Source: Hyphomonadaceae bacterium (GTDB taxonomy: Bacteria; Pseudomonadota; Alphaproteobacteria; Rhizobiales; Hyphomicrobiaceae). Taken from it: a stretch of DNA of 64,000 nt. Below, piece by piece: positions 46,697 through 55,667 of this stretch. The notes under the pieces are model-generated. The model was not told the DNA's origin. It ran no database searches and saw only the letters and a list, made by a program, of their open reading frames with translations. The position numbers were made by a program, and so were the translations under genes. Location of the stretch: positions 28,648 to 92,647 of the forward strand of contig JAIEQJ010000025.1 in assembly GCA_019747815.1 (NCBI GenBank), written 5' to 3'. The stretch's first letter is position 1, and each line of letters begins with the position of its first letter.

Positions 46697-48115
46697 TTAC
46701 GTGACTCGGATCACACCCATCATGCCGCCATCCTGATGCTCCAGGATGTGGCAGTGAAACATCCAATCGCCCGGATTGTCGGCTACGAAAGCGATCTCTA
46801 CCTTCTCCCGCGGCTCCATGAGCACGGTATCCTGCCATTCCCGATGGCGGGTGGGCGCGCCGTTGCGACTGAGCACCCTGAAGACATGGCCGTGCAGATG
46901 TATCGGGTGCCACCATGCCGTTTCGTTGGCCATGGCGAGCACGTACGAGCGGCCACGGGTGAGGGTGAGCATCGGGTCCATGACATGGCCAAGCATGGCC
47001 ACCCCGTTGATGAACCATACTTTGCCCTTCTGCATCATGTCCCGCATATTCATACCGGCCATGCCGCGATCTCGCATCATCATCTGGCCCATCATGCCGC
47101 CGTTGAAGGCTACCTCGTGGCGCTCGGCGCGGTTGAGATCAGGCTCCGGAATGGCGTTGGGCGTCAGCGCGATCGCCGTGTCGAGTATGCGCTCGCGATA
47201 TGGTGTATCGGCGTACGCCAAGTCAATGAGGCGGTACTCCAGCCCGCGATAGAAGCTGTCGAGGACCTGGAAGCGCTCGCCGGGTTTTGCTGCCATGTCC
47301 AAGATGAGATCAATGCGCATGGCCGGCGCGAGAATGATGGTGCCGTCGGATGGCTCATGCGGCTCGACGGGCTGACCGTCGATCGCGATCACACGCGGCT
47401 GATGACCGGCAAAGCTGAGGCCGAAGATGCGCGCATTGGCGGCATTGATGAGCCGCAAGCGGATGCGCTCGCCGCTTCGGACTGCGAATGTCTCCTGGAC
47501 ACGGCCGTTGATGGTCACGGTGTTGCCGATGCGGCCGCTGTGCGTGATGTCGTGCATGTTGCCGAAGTCGTTGCTGATTTGACCATCCGGACGAAGGCGC
47601 CAGTCCTGCAGCAACCACACGACGTCGCGATCCACCTGGATCGGTTCTCGCTCCTCAACGACAAGCGCACCGGCCAATCCTCGGCCCACCTGCGCGCTGC
47701 CCTGGTGCGGGTGATACCAATAAGTCCCGGCGTCGGGTACATCGAACTCGTAGATGAACTCACGCCCCGGAGCGATCGGCGTTTGTGTGAGATGCGGCAC
47801 TCCGTCCATGGCGTTGGGCAAGCGGATACCATGGAAATGCACCGTGGTTTCTTCAGCCAGTTGGTTCTCGACCGCAATCTTCAGGCGGTCTCCCTGCCGC
47901 ACGCGTATGGGCGGACCAGGCATCAAATCGTTGTACGCCCAGACAACGGTGTCAGGATGCGGTTGTCCGATGAGTGGGGCTTTGACCTGTTTGGGGATCA
48001 GCTTGAAACTGGAACCGGCCATTGCCGTGCGCGGCAATAGGGCCGCACAAGCAAGACCGGCGGCGCCGGACAGCACCGAGCGACGCGTGAGCGTCGCGAC
48101 CCGGAAGCGAGACAT
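46697..48115 (-). CDS. Tat-exported multicopper oxidase, CueO/CopA-like
   Basis: 472 residues. ATG 48115 begins a twin-arginine signal (LTRRSVLSGAAGLACAALL). Four copper motifs: HFHGIRLPN, YHPHQGS, HPIHLHGH and HCHILEHQDGGMM, with complete T1 and trinuclear ligands. Met-rich loop GGMMGQMMMRDRGMAGM at about 350-370 resembles the Cu(I) substrate-binding insert of CueO. Periplasmic oxidation of Cu(I) to Cu(II). In one minus-strand unit with DUF411 and two small exported proteins. Confidence 0.92.
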   Translation of the reverse strand: MSRFRVATLTRRSVLSGAAGLACAALLPRTAMAGSSFKLIPKQVKAPLIGQPHPDTVVWAYNDLMPGPPIRVRQGDRLKIAVENQLAEETTVHFHGIRLPNAMDGVPHLTQTPIAPGREFIYEFDVPDAGTYWYHPHQGSAQVGRGLAGALVVEEREPIQVDRDVVWLLQDWRLRPDGQISNDFGNMHDITHSGRIGNTVTINGRVQETFAVRSGERIRLRLINAANARIFGLSFAGHQPRVIAIDGQPVEPHEPSDGTIILAPAMRIDLILDMAAKPGERFQVLDSFYRGLEYRLIDLAYADTPYRERILDTAIALTPNAIPEPDLNRAERHEVAFNGGMMGQMMMRDRGMAGMNMRDMMQKGKVWFINGVAMLGHVMDPMLTLTRGRSYVLAMANETAWWHPIHLHGHVFRVLSRNGAPTRHREWQDTVLMEPREKVEIAFVADNPGDWMFHCHILEHQDGGMMGVIRVT

Positions 48116-48184
48116 ATCACTACCTCGTTGAGAGGGCAGACCCGTAGCAACGACCACCGGCCCGCCTGCTGGACATTGCCCCGT

Positions 48185-48331
48185 CTATTCGTAGGCCTTG
48201 GGCGGACAGGGGTTGGGTCCGCAGGGTCCCTGACTGTGGCTGCTGTTATGGTGCGCATTGACAAAGCCGACGGTCGCACCAGCGAGACCAAGCGCCAGAA
48301 TGGCGACGGCGATCAGGTGTATCATTTTCAT
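48185..48331 (-). CDS. Small exported His/Cys peptide
   Basis: 48 residues from ATG 48331 (ATG 48325 is equally possible; GGAG lies just upstream). Signal segment IAVAILALGLAGATVGFVNA, then HHNSSHSQGPCGPNPCPPK, with three His and two Cys in the short mature part. Probably periplasmic metal binding. Upstream of the CueO-like oxidase. Confidence 0.6.
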   Translation of the reverse strand: MKMIHLIAVAILALGLAGATVGFVNAHHNSSHSQGPCGPNPCPPKAYE

Positions 48332-48444
48332 GTGCTCCATACCTCTACGTCTCGGTCGAGCGTTCGGCACGCTCGCTTAGCAAAGGAGACAAAGGTCACA
48401 ACGGGGACGTTCGTCCTCAGCGACGGGCTTGTCTCACACCGAGA

Positions 48445-48762
48445 CTAGGAGCGAGGGGGTGGCGGCTCGGGCCGTGTTGCGAACGGGGACAGTTGTATCG
48501 CGACCGATGCAACAAAGGCTGGAGGCAGCGGTTGTACCGGAGACGAGCGCGGAACAAAAAACGCCAAGCCGGTGTAGCACTTCAATATGCAGGTGTCGGA
48601 AGGGCATTTGTGGCTGGTGTCGCAACACGGACAGTTATCGCCCGATGGACCCATCCCCATTTCAAGCGTTGCGGCATAAGTCGCCTCTGTCGCCGCCGCC
48701 ACGGGGACGGAGACCAGGCTCAAGGTGAGCAGGGCAGCCAGGATGAGGCGAACAATGCGCAT
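48445..48762 (-). CDS. Small Cys-rich exported protein (copy C)
   Basis: 105 residues; signal peptide (LILAALLTLSLVSVPVAAA). Mature part has CPCCDTSHKCPSDTCILKC, closely matching CGCCDTKAPCPGDLCLAKC of copy B, and a Pro-rich C-terminus ending PPPPRS. Divergent from copy B with ~300 bases between. Probably binds thiophilic metal in the periplasm; no characterised relative known to me. Confidence 0.75.
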   Translation of the reverse strand: MRIVRLILAALLTLSLVSVPVAAATEATYAATLEMGMGPSGDNCPCCDTSHKCPSDTCILKCYTGLAFFVPRSSPVQPLPPAFVASVAIQLSPFATRPEPPPPRS

Positions 48763-49064
48763 TTCGATGAGGCTTATGCGCTGGGCTCTGCGCAGTCAAA
48801 TCACAGCACGGTGCATTCGCCAGCAGGAGGTCTGTGGCTCATGGGCGCAGCGGCGGCTTGCCTGAATTCCAGCAGCTGATCGCGTTTGAGATAACGCCGG
48901 AACTCAAGACATTAAGAAGATTTAACAATTGGCCGAAATGCGTGGCCCGGCGCCAATTCTTCACGGGTTTGCAATCAGCAGAACGCAGAATTGAACTCGA
49001 ATTGAAAGCGGTTTACTTGACCCGACAGCCCAGCGCCGGGGATAAGTGGCGCGGGAGGTAGGCT
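48763..49064. promoter_or_regulatory. Divergent promoter region between two Cys-rich exported genes
   Basis: No gene. AT-richer stretch at 48903-48932 contains TTAAGAAGAT (48912-48921) followed by TTAAC; the same 10-mer occurs at 42870-42879 near the start of Cys-rich copy D. It could be a shared regulatory element of the copper island. Confidence 0.3.
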
Positions 49065-49409
49065 TTGGTCATACGCCGTTTTCTGATGGCCGTGCTGATT
49101 GCAGTCGGCGTGACACTCGCGCCGGTGGCGACTGCTATTGCGGCGTCGACGCCTGCGGAAGCCGGCGCGATGACGGACATGCCCGATTGTCCGAGCAAGA
49201 CGAAGAACGCGTCCAAGGACTGCGGCTGTTGTGACACCAAAGCGCCGTGCCCTGGCGATCTTTGTTTGGCCAAATGCTTCAAGCTCAACGGCGAGATCGT
49301 CAAAAGCACCGGTTTGATTGATCGCTTGGAGACCGTTTTTCTCACGGCTGTCCCGGCCAGATCTCCCAACAGTTGGCCTGAGCCACAGGCGCGACCTCCG
49401 CGAACCTGA
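49065..49409 (+). CDS. Small Cys-rich exported protein (copy B), first gene of the cusBA unit
   Basis: 114 residues. TTG 49065 is preferred because GGAGG (49054-49058) lies 6 bases ahead; ATG 49086 is the alternative. Signal peptide (LIAVGVTLAPVATA), then DCPSK...DCGCCDTKAPCPGDLCLAKC and a Pro-rich tail ending PPRT. 103 bases before cusB. A periplasmic accessory of the Cus pump is a reasonable guess. Confidence 0.75.
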   Translation: MVIRRFLMAVLIAVGVTLAPVATAIAASTPAEAGAMTDMPDCPSKTKNASKDCGCCDTKAPCPGDLCLAKCFKLNGEIVKSTGLIDRLETVFLTAVPARSPNSWPEPQARPPRT

Positions 49410-49512
49410 CTTCTCGACGTGTCCAGGCGGCCTGCTGTGTGCGGAGCCGTTCTAAGACGGTTTCCTCGTGCGCGAAGCCTCGCGCAGGCAACTCGAGAAG
49501 GATTGGTCTGCA

Positions 49513-51069
49513 ATGGTTACCCGACCACGTGTTTTGATGGTGCTCGCCAGCTTGGCTGTCGCCTTGGCCGCGCGCTTCGCATATGCCGCACCAACGGATT
49601 ATGTATTCGAGCCCGTGGCGGCCGAAGTACGCAGCGGCAAGGACAGCGAATTTGCCGTGCGCCTTCGCAACAAGGCGACAGGCAAGCTGGTTGAAGGGGC
49701 GAAACTGTTCAGCACGCGCCTCGACATGTCACCGGAAGGCATGGCCGAGATGACGACGAAGCATTCGGCCATGCCGTCCGCCGAACCCGGCATCTACAAA
49801 TTCAAGGCCGACTTCACGATGGCGGGCGGCTGGGCCTTCAAGATGACAGCCAAAGTGCCGGGCGAAAGTGAAAACGTGCAAAGCACGGTTGTCTTCAAGG
49901 CCAAGGAAGACGACACCGACGAAGGCAAGCCCCAACCAGCAACCAAGGACAAGGGCGGCAACCGCAAAATTCTCTACTACCGCAATCCGATGGGGCTCCC
50001 CGATACCTCCCCGGTGCCCAAAAAGGACTGGATGGGGATGAGCTACATCCCCGTCTACGAGGGTGAGGACGACGCCTCCACCGTCACCGTAAGTCTTGAT
50101 CGGGTTCAGCGCTCCGGGGTGCGCACTGCCCCCGTCGAGCGCCGCAACTTGGTGCAGACCGTTCGCGCGCCCGCCACCGCCAAGCCCGACGAACGGAGCT
50201 TGCGCATTGTTGCGCTTCGCGCCGACGGCTTCATCGAGAAGCTTTACGTCAACGAGACCGGGAAACAGGTCAAGGCGGGAGAACGCCTGTTTCGTGTCTA
50301 CAGTCCGCAAATCGTCACTGCGCAGGTCGACTATCGCACAAGCGTCACCGGCGGCGGGCTGCGCACCGAGAGTGGGGCCTTGCAGAAATTGAGGAACCTG
50401 GACGTACCCGAAGCCGTCATTGAAGCCCTCCGCAAGGACCCCAATCCGCAGATGGCGATCGACTGGCCGGCCCCCCTAACCGGCGTTGTTACGCAAAAGC
50501 GCGTCATCGAGGGCCAAATGGCGAAGGCCGGCGAGGAACTGTATCGCCTTGCTGATCTGAGCAGCATTTGGGTGATTGCCGACATTGCGGAGCAGGATCT
50601 CGGGCTCGTGCACGTCGGGGCACCGGCGACGGTCACCTTTCGGGCCTTTCCTGGCAGGACCTTCGAAGGGCGCGTGACATTCGTGCTGCACGAATTGGAT
50701 ACCGGTGCGCGAACCGCCAAGGCGCGCATCGAGGTGCGCAATCCCGACCACATCATCAAGTTTGAAATGTATGCCGACGTGGAAATCAGCGCACGCACAG
50801 GAGAAGCTGCCCGACTGGTGGTGCCTGCATCGGCGGTGATCGACAGCGGCACCCGACAGGTGGTGATCGTTGCCAAGGGCGAGGGCCGGTTTCAGCCCAG
50901 ACCCGTGAAGCTCGGCTTGCGCGGCAGCGACCAGGTCGAAATTCTCGACGGCGTGCAGGAAGGCGAAGAGGTTGTGACCGCCGCCAACTTCCTGATCGAT
51001 GCGGAAAGCAATCTCAAGGCGGCCCTGCAAGCCTTCACTCAGCCTTCCGCGGCGGAGACCAAGCCATGA
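49513..51069 (+). CDS. cusB: CusB-type periplasmic adaptor with N-terminal FixH-like domain
   Basis: 518 residues from ATG 49513 (GTG 49468 also in frame). Signal peptide, then a ~110-residue FixH/YtkA-like domain (YVFEPVAAEVRSGKDSEFAV), a heavy-metal-binding segment (YYRNPMGLPDTSPVPKKDWM), then the HlyD-type barrel-sandwich adaptor (ITAQVDYRTS-like region, GQMAKAGEELYRLADLSSIWV). The metal-binding Met motif in PMGLPDTSPVPKKDWMGM is that of Cus/Czc adaptors. Links CusA to the outer-membrane duct and hands over Cu/Ag. Stop overlaps the cusA start (ATGA). Confidence 0.92.
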   Translation: MVTRPRVLMVLASLAVALAARFAYAAPTDYVFEPVAAEVRSGKDSEFAVRLRNKATGKLVEGAKLFSTRLDMSPEGMAEMTTKHSAMPSAEPGIYKFKADFTMAGGWAFKMTAKVPGESENVQSTVVFKAKEDDTDEGKPQPATKDKGGNRKILYYRNPMGLPDTSPVPKKDWMGMSYIPVYEGEDDASTVTVSLDRVQRSGVRTAPVERRNLVQTVRAPATAKPDERSLRIVALRADGFIEKLYVNETGKQVKAGERLFRVYSPQIVTAQVDYRTSVTGGGLRTESGALQKLRNLDVPEAVIEALRKDPNPQMAIDWPAPLTGVVTQKRVIEGQMAKAGEELYRLADLSSIWVIADIAEQDLGLVHVGAPATVTFRAFPGRTFEGRVTFVLHELDTGARTAKARIEVRNPDHIIKFEMYADVEISARTGEAARLVVPASAVIDSGTRQVVIVAKGEGRFQPRPVKLGLRGSDQVEILDGVQEGEEVVTAANFLIDAESNLKAALQAFTQPSAAETKP

Positions 51070-54000
51070 TTTCCGCGCTGATCCGGTGGTCGAGCCGCAA
51101 TCTATTCCTGATCCTGCTCGGTTCGGTCTTGGCGACCGCGGCGGGCATCTATGCAGTGCGGAATGTGCCGATCGATGCGTTGCCTGACCTGTCCGATACG
51201 CAGGTGATCATCTACACGGAATACTCCGGCCAGGCTCCACAGGTTATCGAAGACCAGGTTACCTATCCGCTTTCAACGTCCATGCTGTCCGTGCCGCGCT
51301 CCAAGGTTGTGCGCGGGTTCTCCTTCTTCGGCGTGTCCTTTGTCTACGTGATATTCGAGGACGGCACCGACATCTACTGGGCGCGAACGCGCGTACTCGA
51401 ATATTTGTCGGCTGCAGCGCGCAACCTGCCTGCAGGGATCACACCTACGCTGGGGCCCGATGCAACCGGCGTGGGCTGGGTCTATCAGTACGCCGTCATG
51501 GCAGCCAAGCGCACGCTCGCCGAAACCCGCGCGACGCAGGATTGGCAAGTGCGTTTTGCGGTCGCAAAGGCCGAGGGTGTAGCAGAGGTTGCGAGCATAG
51601 GCGGGTTTGTCCGGCAGTATTCCGTCGTTGTCGACCCGCGCCGGCTCAAGGCATTCGACCTCCCGCTGTCGAAACTCCGCGACGCCATCCGCGCCTCCAA
51701 CATGGACGTCGGCGGGCGTGTCATTGAGCTTGCCGAAACCGAATTCATGGTGCGGGGACGGGGCTATCTGCGCGGCATCCAGGATATCGAGCAGATCGTT
51801 CTCAAGTCTGAAGGCGGCGCACCCGTCCTGCTGCGTGACGTTGCGCGGGTCGAACTCGCGCCGGATGAGCGGCGGGGCGTTACCGAGCTCAACGGCGAAG
51901 GCGAGGTCGCATCCGGCATTGCCGTGCAGCGCTACGGCCAAAATGCGTTGTCTGTTATCCAGAACGTCAAGGCGCGCCTGGCCGATATCATGCCCAGCCT
52001 GCCTGCTGGAACGGAGATTGTTCCCGTCTACGATCGCTCCGATCTTATCTACCGCGCCATTGCCACACTCAAAACCACGCTGATCGAGGAAAGCATAATT
52101 GTCGGGCTCGTATGCATCATCTTCCTCCTGCACGCGCGCAGCGCTCTGGTCGCGATCATTACCCTGCCCCTGGGCGTGCTCATCGCCTACATCTGCATGC
52201 ACCTACTCGGATTGTCATCCAACATCATGAGCCTGGGCGGCATCGCCATCGCAATCGGCGCGATGGTCGACGCGGCCATCGTGATGATCGAGAACGCGCA
52301 CAAACACCTGGAACGTGCGCCACCCGACAAGCCGCGCACAGAAGTGTTGATCGAAGCCGCCAGCGAGGTGGGGCCGGCGCTGTTCTTCTCCCTTCTCATC
52401 ATCACGGTTTCATTCCTGCCGATCTTCACGCTTGAGGCGCAAGAGGGGCGGCTTTTCAAGCCTCTTGCCTATACGAAGACGTTTGCGATGGCCGCCGCGG
52501 CGCTGCTCTCGATAACGCTTGTACCGGCGCTGATGATCTTGTTCGTGCGCGGGCGAATCATCCCCGAGCGCCGCAATCCTGTGAACCGGTTCCTGATCTG
52601 GCTCTACAGGCCCGCCATCACTCTGGTGCTGCGGGCAAAGTTGTTGACTATCGCTGCAGCGCTGATGCTGCTCGCCGTCTCGGTCTATCCGGCGACGCGC
52701 GTCGGCTCCGAGTTCATGCCGAACCTGAATGAGGGCACGCTTCTCTACATGCCCACCACGCTGCCCGGCGTTTCGATAACCAAGGCTGCCGAGCTGCTTC
52801 AGATCATGAACAAGATCATCAAGAGCTTCCCCGAGGTGAAATCGGTGTTCGGCAAGGTGGGCCGAGCCGGCACTGCAACCGATCCGGCGCCGACGGAAAT
52901 GTTTGAGACGATCATCGTCCTCAAGGACGAAAGTGAATGGCGGGAAGGCATGACGCTGGAGAAGCTCATCACCGAGATGGATCGGGCCCTTCAGTTTCCG
53001 GGGGTGTCGAATGCCTGGACGATGCCGATCAAGGCCCGCATCGACATGCTGGCAACCGGCATTCGCACACCTCTGGGCATCAAGGTTCTGGGGCAGGATC
53101 TGAAGGTCATCGAGCAACTCGCCCGCAACATCGAATCGGCGATTAAGGGCGTGGGTGGCACGGCGAGCGCCTATGCCGAGCGCATCATTGCCGGCTACTA
53201 TCTCGAGATTGAACCCGACCGGACGCAGCTGGCGCGCTACGGGTTGATGGTCGGCGATGTGCAGCAGGTGATCGCCTCGGCGCTCGGCGCCGAGACCGTG
53301 ACGACCACCGTCGAAGGCCGGGAGCGGTATGCCGTCAGCATGCGCTATCCCCGCGATGTCCGGTCCGATCCGCAGGCGATAGCCCGCGAGACGCTGGTAC
53401 CGCTTGCCAACGGCTCGTCCATTCCGTTGGGCCAGGTTGCCAATGTGAAGATCACGCAGGGCCCGGCCTCGATACGCACGGAGAATGCACAGCTCGCCGC
53501 CTATATCTATATCGACGTGCGCGGGCGCGATCTCGGCGGATATGTCGCTGAAGCGCGCAAGGCGGTGGCCGACAAGGTGGTGTTTCCGCCAGGCTACTAT
53601 GCGGTCTGGAGCGGACAGTACGAGTACTACGAGCGAGCCAAGCAGCGTCTCACGATCGTCGTGCCCTTGACGCTCGTCATCATTCTTCTGCTTCTCTACC
53701 TCAACTTCCGGCGCATTGCCGAGACGCTGATTGTCATGCTTTCACTGCCGTTCGCTCTGATTGGCGGCCTTTGGATGGTGTGGTGGCTCGACTTCAACAT
53801 GTCTGTGGCCGTTGCCGTCGGGTTCATCGCCCTTGCGGGCGTCGCAGCCGAGACCGGTGTGGTCATGTTGATCTATCTTGACCATGCGCTGAACGAGCAA
53901 AGAGCTCGCGCCGAGCGAGAAGGACGCGCTTTCTCCAGAAGCGATTTGAATGCGGCCATCATGGAGGGTGCGGTCGAGCGTGTGCGGCCCAAGATGATGA

Positions 54001-54233
54001 CCGTGTGCGCGATTGTCGCCGGCTTGCTGCCGATCCTCTGGAGCACCGGCACAGGCTCGGAAGTGATGCAGCGCATCGCTGTCCCGATGATCGGCGGCAT
54101 GCTCTCCTCAACCGTTCTGACGCTCATCGTGATCCCGGCCATCTATGCCATAGTCAAGGGCTGGAGATTGGAACACGACGGGCCGCCCACCGCACGCGCA
54201 GTGTCGACGCCCACGGCGATGCAGGACGCATGA
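51066..54233 (+). CDS. cusA: CusA-type heavy-metal RND efflux pump (second copy)
   Basis: 1055 residues. The same family as 15417-18554 and strongly similar along its length. The three Met ligands are in LLYMPTTLPG, APTEMFETI and RIDMLATGI, and TM4 reads GAMVDAAIVMIENAHK, so Cu(I)/Ag(I) export is the best call. It forms an operon with cusB (ATGA overlap) and the Cys-rich copy B. Convergent with the sugar transferase gene. Confidence 0.95.
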   Translation: MISALIRWSSRNLFLILLGSVLATAAGIYAVRNVPIDALPDLSDTQVIIYTEYSGQAPQVIEDQVTYPLSTSMLSVPRSKVVRGFSFFGVSFVYVIFEDGTDIYWARTRVLEYLSAAARNLPAGITPTLGPDATGVGWVYQYAVMAAKRTLAETRATQDWQVRFAVAKAEGVAEVASIGGFVRQYSVVVDPRRLKAFDLPLSKLRDAIRASNMDVGGRVIELAETEFMVRGRGYLRGIQDIEQIVLKSEGGAPVLLRDVARVELAPDERRGVTELNGEGEVASGIAVQRYGQNALSVIQNVKARLADIMPSLPAGTEIVPVYDRSDLIYRAIATLKTTLIEESIIVGLVCIIFLLHARSALVAIITLPLGVLIAYICMHLLGLSSNIMSLGGIAIAIGAMVDAAIVMIENAHKHLERAPPDKPRTEVLIEAASEVGPALFFSLLIITVSFLPIFTLEAQEGRLFKPLAYTKTFAMAAAALLSITLVPALMILFVRGRIIPERRNPVNRFLIWLYRPAITLVLRAKLLTIAAALMLLAVSVYPATRVGSEFMPNLNEGTLLYMPTTLPGVSITKAAELLQIMNKIIKSFPEVKSVFGKVGRAGTATDPAPTEMFETIIVLKDESEWREGMTLEKLITEMDRALQFPGVSNAWTMPIKARIDMLATGIRTPLGIKVLGQDLKVIEQLARNIESAIKGVGGTASAYAERIIAGYYLEIEPDRTQLARYGLMVGDVQQVIASALGAETVTTTVEGRERYAVSMRYPRDVRSDPQAIARETLVPLANGSSIPLGQVANVKITQGPASIRTENAQLAAYIYIDVRGRDLGGYVAEARKAVADKVVFPPGYYAVWSGQYEYYERAKQRLTIVVPLTLVIILLLLYLNFRRIAETLIVMLSLPFALIGGLWMVWWLDFNMSVAVAVGFIALAGVAAETGVVMLIYLDHALNEQRARAEREGRAFSRSDLNAAIMEGAVERVRPKMMTVCAIVAGLLPILWSTGTGSEVMQRIAVPMIGGMLSSTVLTLIVIPAIYAIVKGWRLEHDGPPTARAVSTPTAMQDA

Positions 54234-54330
54234 TACGCATGTGCTCTCGTTCAGGGCGTTCCAGGAGCGGGCTGCGCATTCAGCGGGCCGCTCGACAGTC
54301 CGCGCACCCGTCTCTTTGACGAAGGGCATG

Positions 54331-54359
54331 GTCGGCCGAGACAAAGTCGGCCGAGACAA
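54331..54359. repeat. Two 14-base direct repeats
   Basis: GTCGGCCGAGACAA occurs at 54331-54344 and 54346-54359, separated by one base, in the short gap between two convergent genes. No function assigned. Confidence 0.6.
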
Positions 54360-54370
54360 GATCGCCTTGC

Positions 54371-54394
54371 GGCATCATCCGATCGGATGATGCC
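54371..54394. terminator. Perfect 24-base palindrome between convergent genes
   Basis: GGCATCATCCGA followed directly by its reverse complement. As RNA it would fold to a hairpin in either direction; as DNA it could be a protein-binding site. Its place between convergent cusA and sugar-transferase genes favours a bidirectional terminator, though no U-run follows. Confidence 0.5.
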
Positions 54395-54408
54395 GGCTAC
54401 CAGCGTGC

Positions 54409-55188
54409 TCACGCCGTATTCTGGGAACTCAGAACTGCGGGAATGGTCTTGATGAGAACCCACACGTCGAGCCAGACCGACCAACTGCGGACGTAGTATC
54501 GATCAAGAGCAACGCGCCGCGCGTAGCTCACCGTATTGCGTCCGCTCACCTGCCAAAATCCGGTCAAGCCGGGCCGTGCCTTGAGGCACTCGCGCGCATA
54601 CGCGCCATAGCAGACGATCTCGGCCGGCACGACCGGGCGCGGGCCGACGATGCTCATGTCGCCGCGGAGAACATTGAAGAGCTGGGGCAGCTCATCGAGA
54701 CTCGATTTGCGCAGAATATGGCCGAGACAGCTGATTCTCGGGTCGTGCCTCAGCTTGTGCGTTTCGCGCCACTCCTGGGCGGCGCTCGGATCAGCGGCGA
54801 GGTGCCGCTCCAGCGCCTCCTCCGCGTTGGGAATCATCGTGCGGAACTTGTAGCACGTGAAGACAGAACCCTCGAAGCCGATGCGCCGCTGGGCGAACAC
54901 GACCGGGCCGCCCATGGTCAAACGGATCAATGCAGCGACTATGAGCATGACCGGAGCCAGAAGTGCGATCGCAATGACGCCGATGGCGAGATCCATCGCC
55001 CTCTTGAGCACACCGCCGATCGGCTGACCGAGCGGACCCTGGGGGGGAATGACGACCGCTCGGCCTGCGCGTTCGAGCGCTGCATTGGCTCCGCCCGCCA
55101 CTGTGGGAGCCCGCAACCCGAGCGCAGACGTTTGCAGCGCCCACAATTCCGGATGAAATTCAGGAGGAAATCGGCTGCTGACAGGCAT
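54409..55188 (-). CDS. Undecaprenyl-phosphate sugar phosphotransferase (ExoY/PssA-like)
   Basis: 259 residues from ATG 55188; no ribosome site is obvious, and the frame is open upstream to 55416. Single N-terminal membrane helix (AIGVIAIALLAPVMLIVAALI), then the bacterial sugar transferase core: FAQRRIGFEG, YKFRTM, RKSSLDELPQLFNVLRGDMS, GPRPVVP, KARPGLTGFWQVSGRN. It loads the first sugar-1-phosphate on the lipid carrier for exopolysaccharide synthesis. No other polysaccharide genes are beside it. Confidence 0.92.
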   Translation of the reverse strand: MPVSSRFPPEFHPELWALQTSALGLRAPTVAGGANAALERAGRAVVIPPQGPLGQPIGGVLKRAMDLAIGVIAIALLAPVMLIVAALIRLTMGGPVVFAQRRIGFEGSVFTCYKFRTMIPNAEEALERHLAADPSAAQEWRETHKLRHDPRISCLGHILRKSSLDELPQLFNVLRGDMSIVGPRPVVPAEIVCYGAYARECLKARPGLTGFWQVSGRNTVSYARRVALDRYYVRSWSVWLDVWVLIKTIPAVLSSQNTA

Positions 55189-55667
55189 AATCGTCGTGAA
55201 TCCAAATGACTGGGTTAAGAGCGCATCTCGATGGAAAAGGAGGCGTGTACAGTTCTGAAATGCTCGGCTGCCGAGCTGTCTGCCAATTTGCATGACGCGC
55301 TGCATGACGCGTGCCAGCCGCCCACGCGCCCGATCGGAATGGAAGGCCCTCATAAGACCCCGCAGCGATCTCGAAACATCGCGCTCGGTCGCAACCCCAA
55401 CACCCGCATCCCGCAACGCGCCTGGAGGAAGCTATTCACCGGGGCCGCTAGCCGCACAAGGCGGTCAAAGGGCGTAAGGCCCGAACCGATTTTGCCTGCA
55501 CCTTAGTACTTAGTTGTTACGTGCAGGCCGTTGTAAAATCTCGCGGATGGAGGTGCGCGCGTGCACGCCATGCGATCCTTGTCGCTGGTTAACCGGTTCG
55601 GAGATGCGAGGAAGGACTCCGGCGGCGCGTCGACGACGACACCAAAGCGCGTCAGCACCACATTGAG
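55189..55667. other. 479-base gap upstream of the sugar transferase
   Basis: It probably holds the promoter and leader of the sugar transferase. An AT-richer segment at 55500-55540 (TTAGTACTTAGTTGTTACG) could be a regulator or RNA polymerase site. No gene; the open frame extending the transferase to 55416 lacks a recognised domain. Confidence 0.35.
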
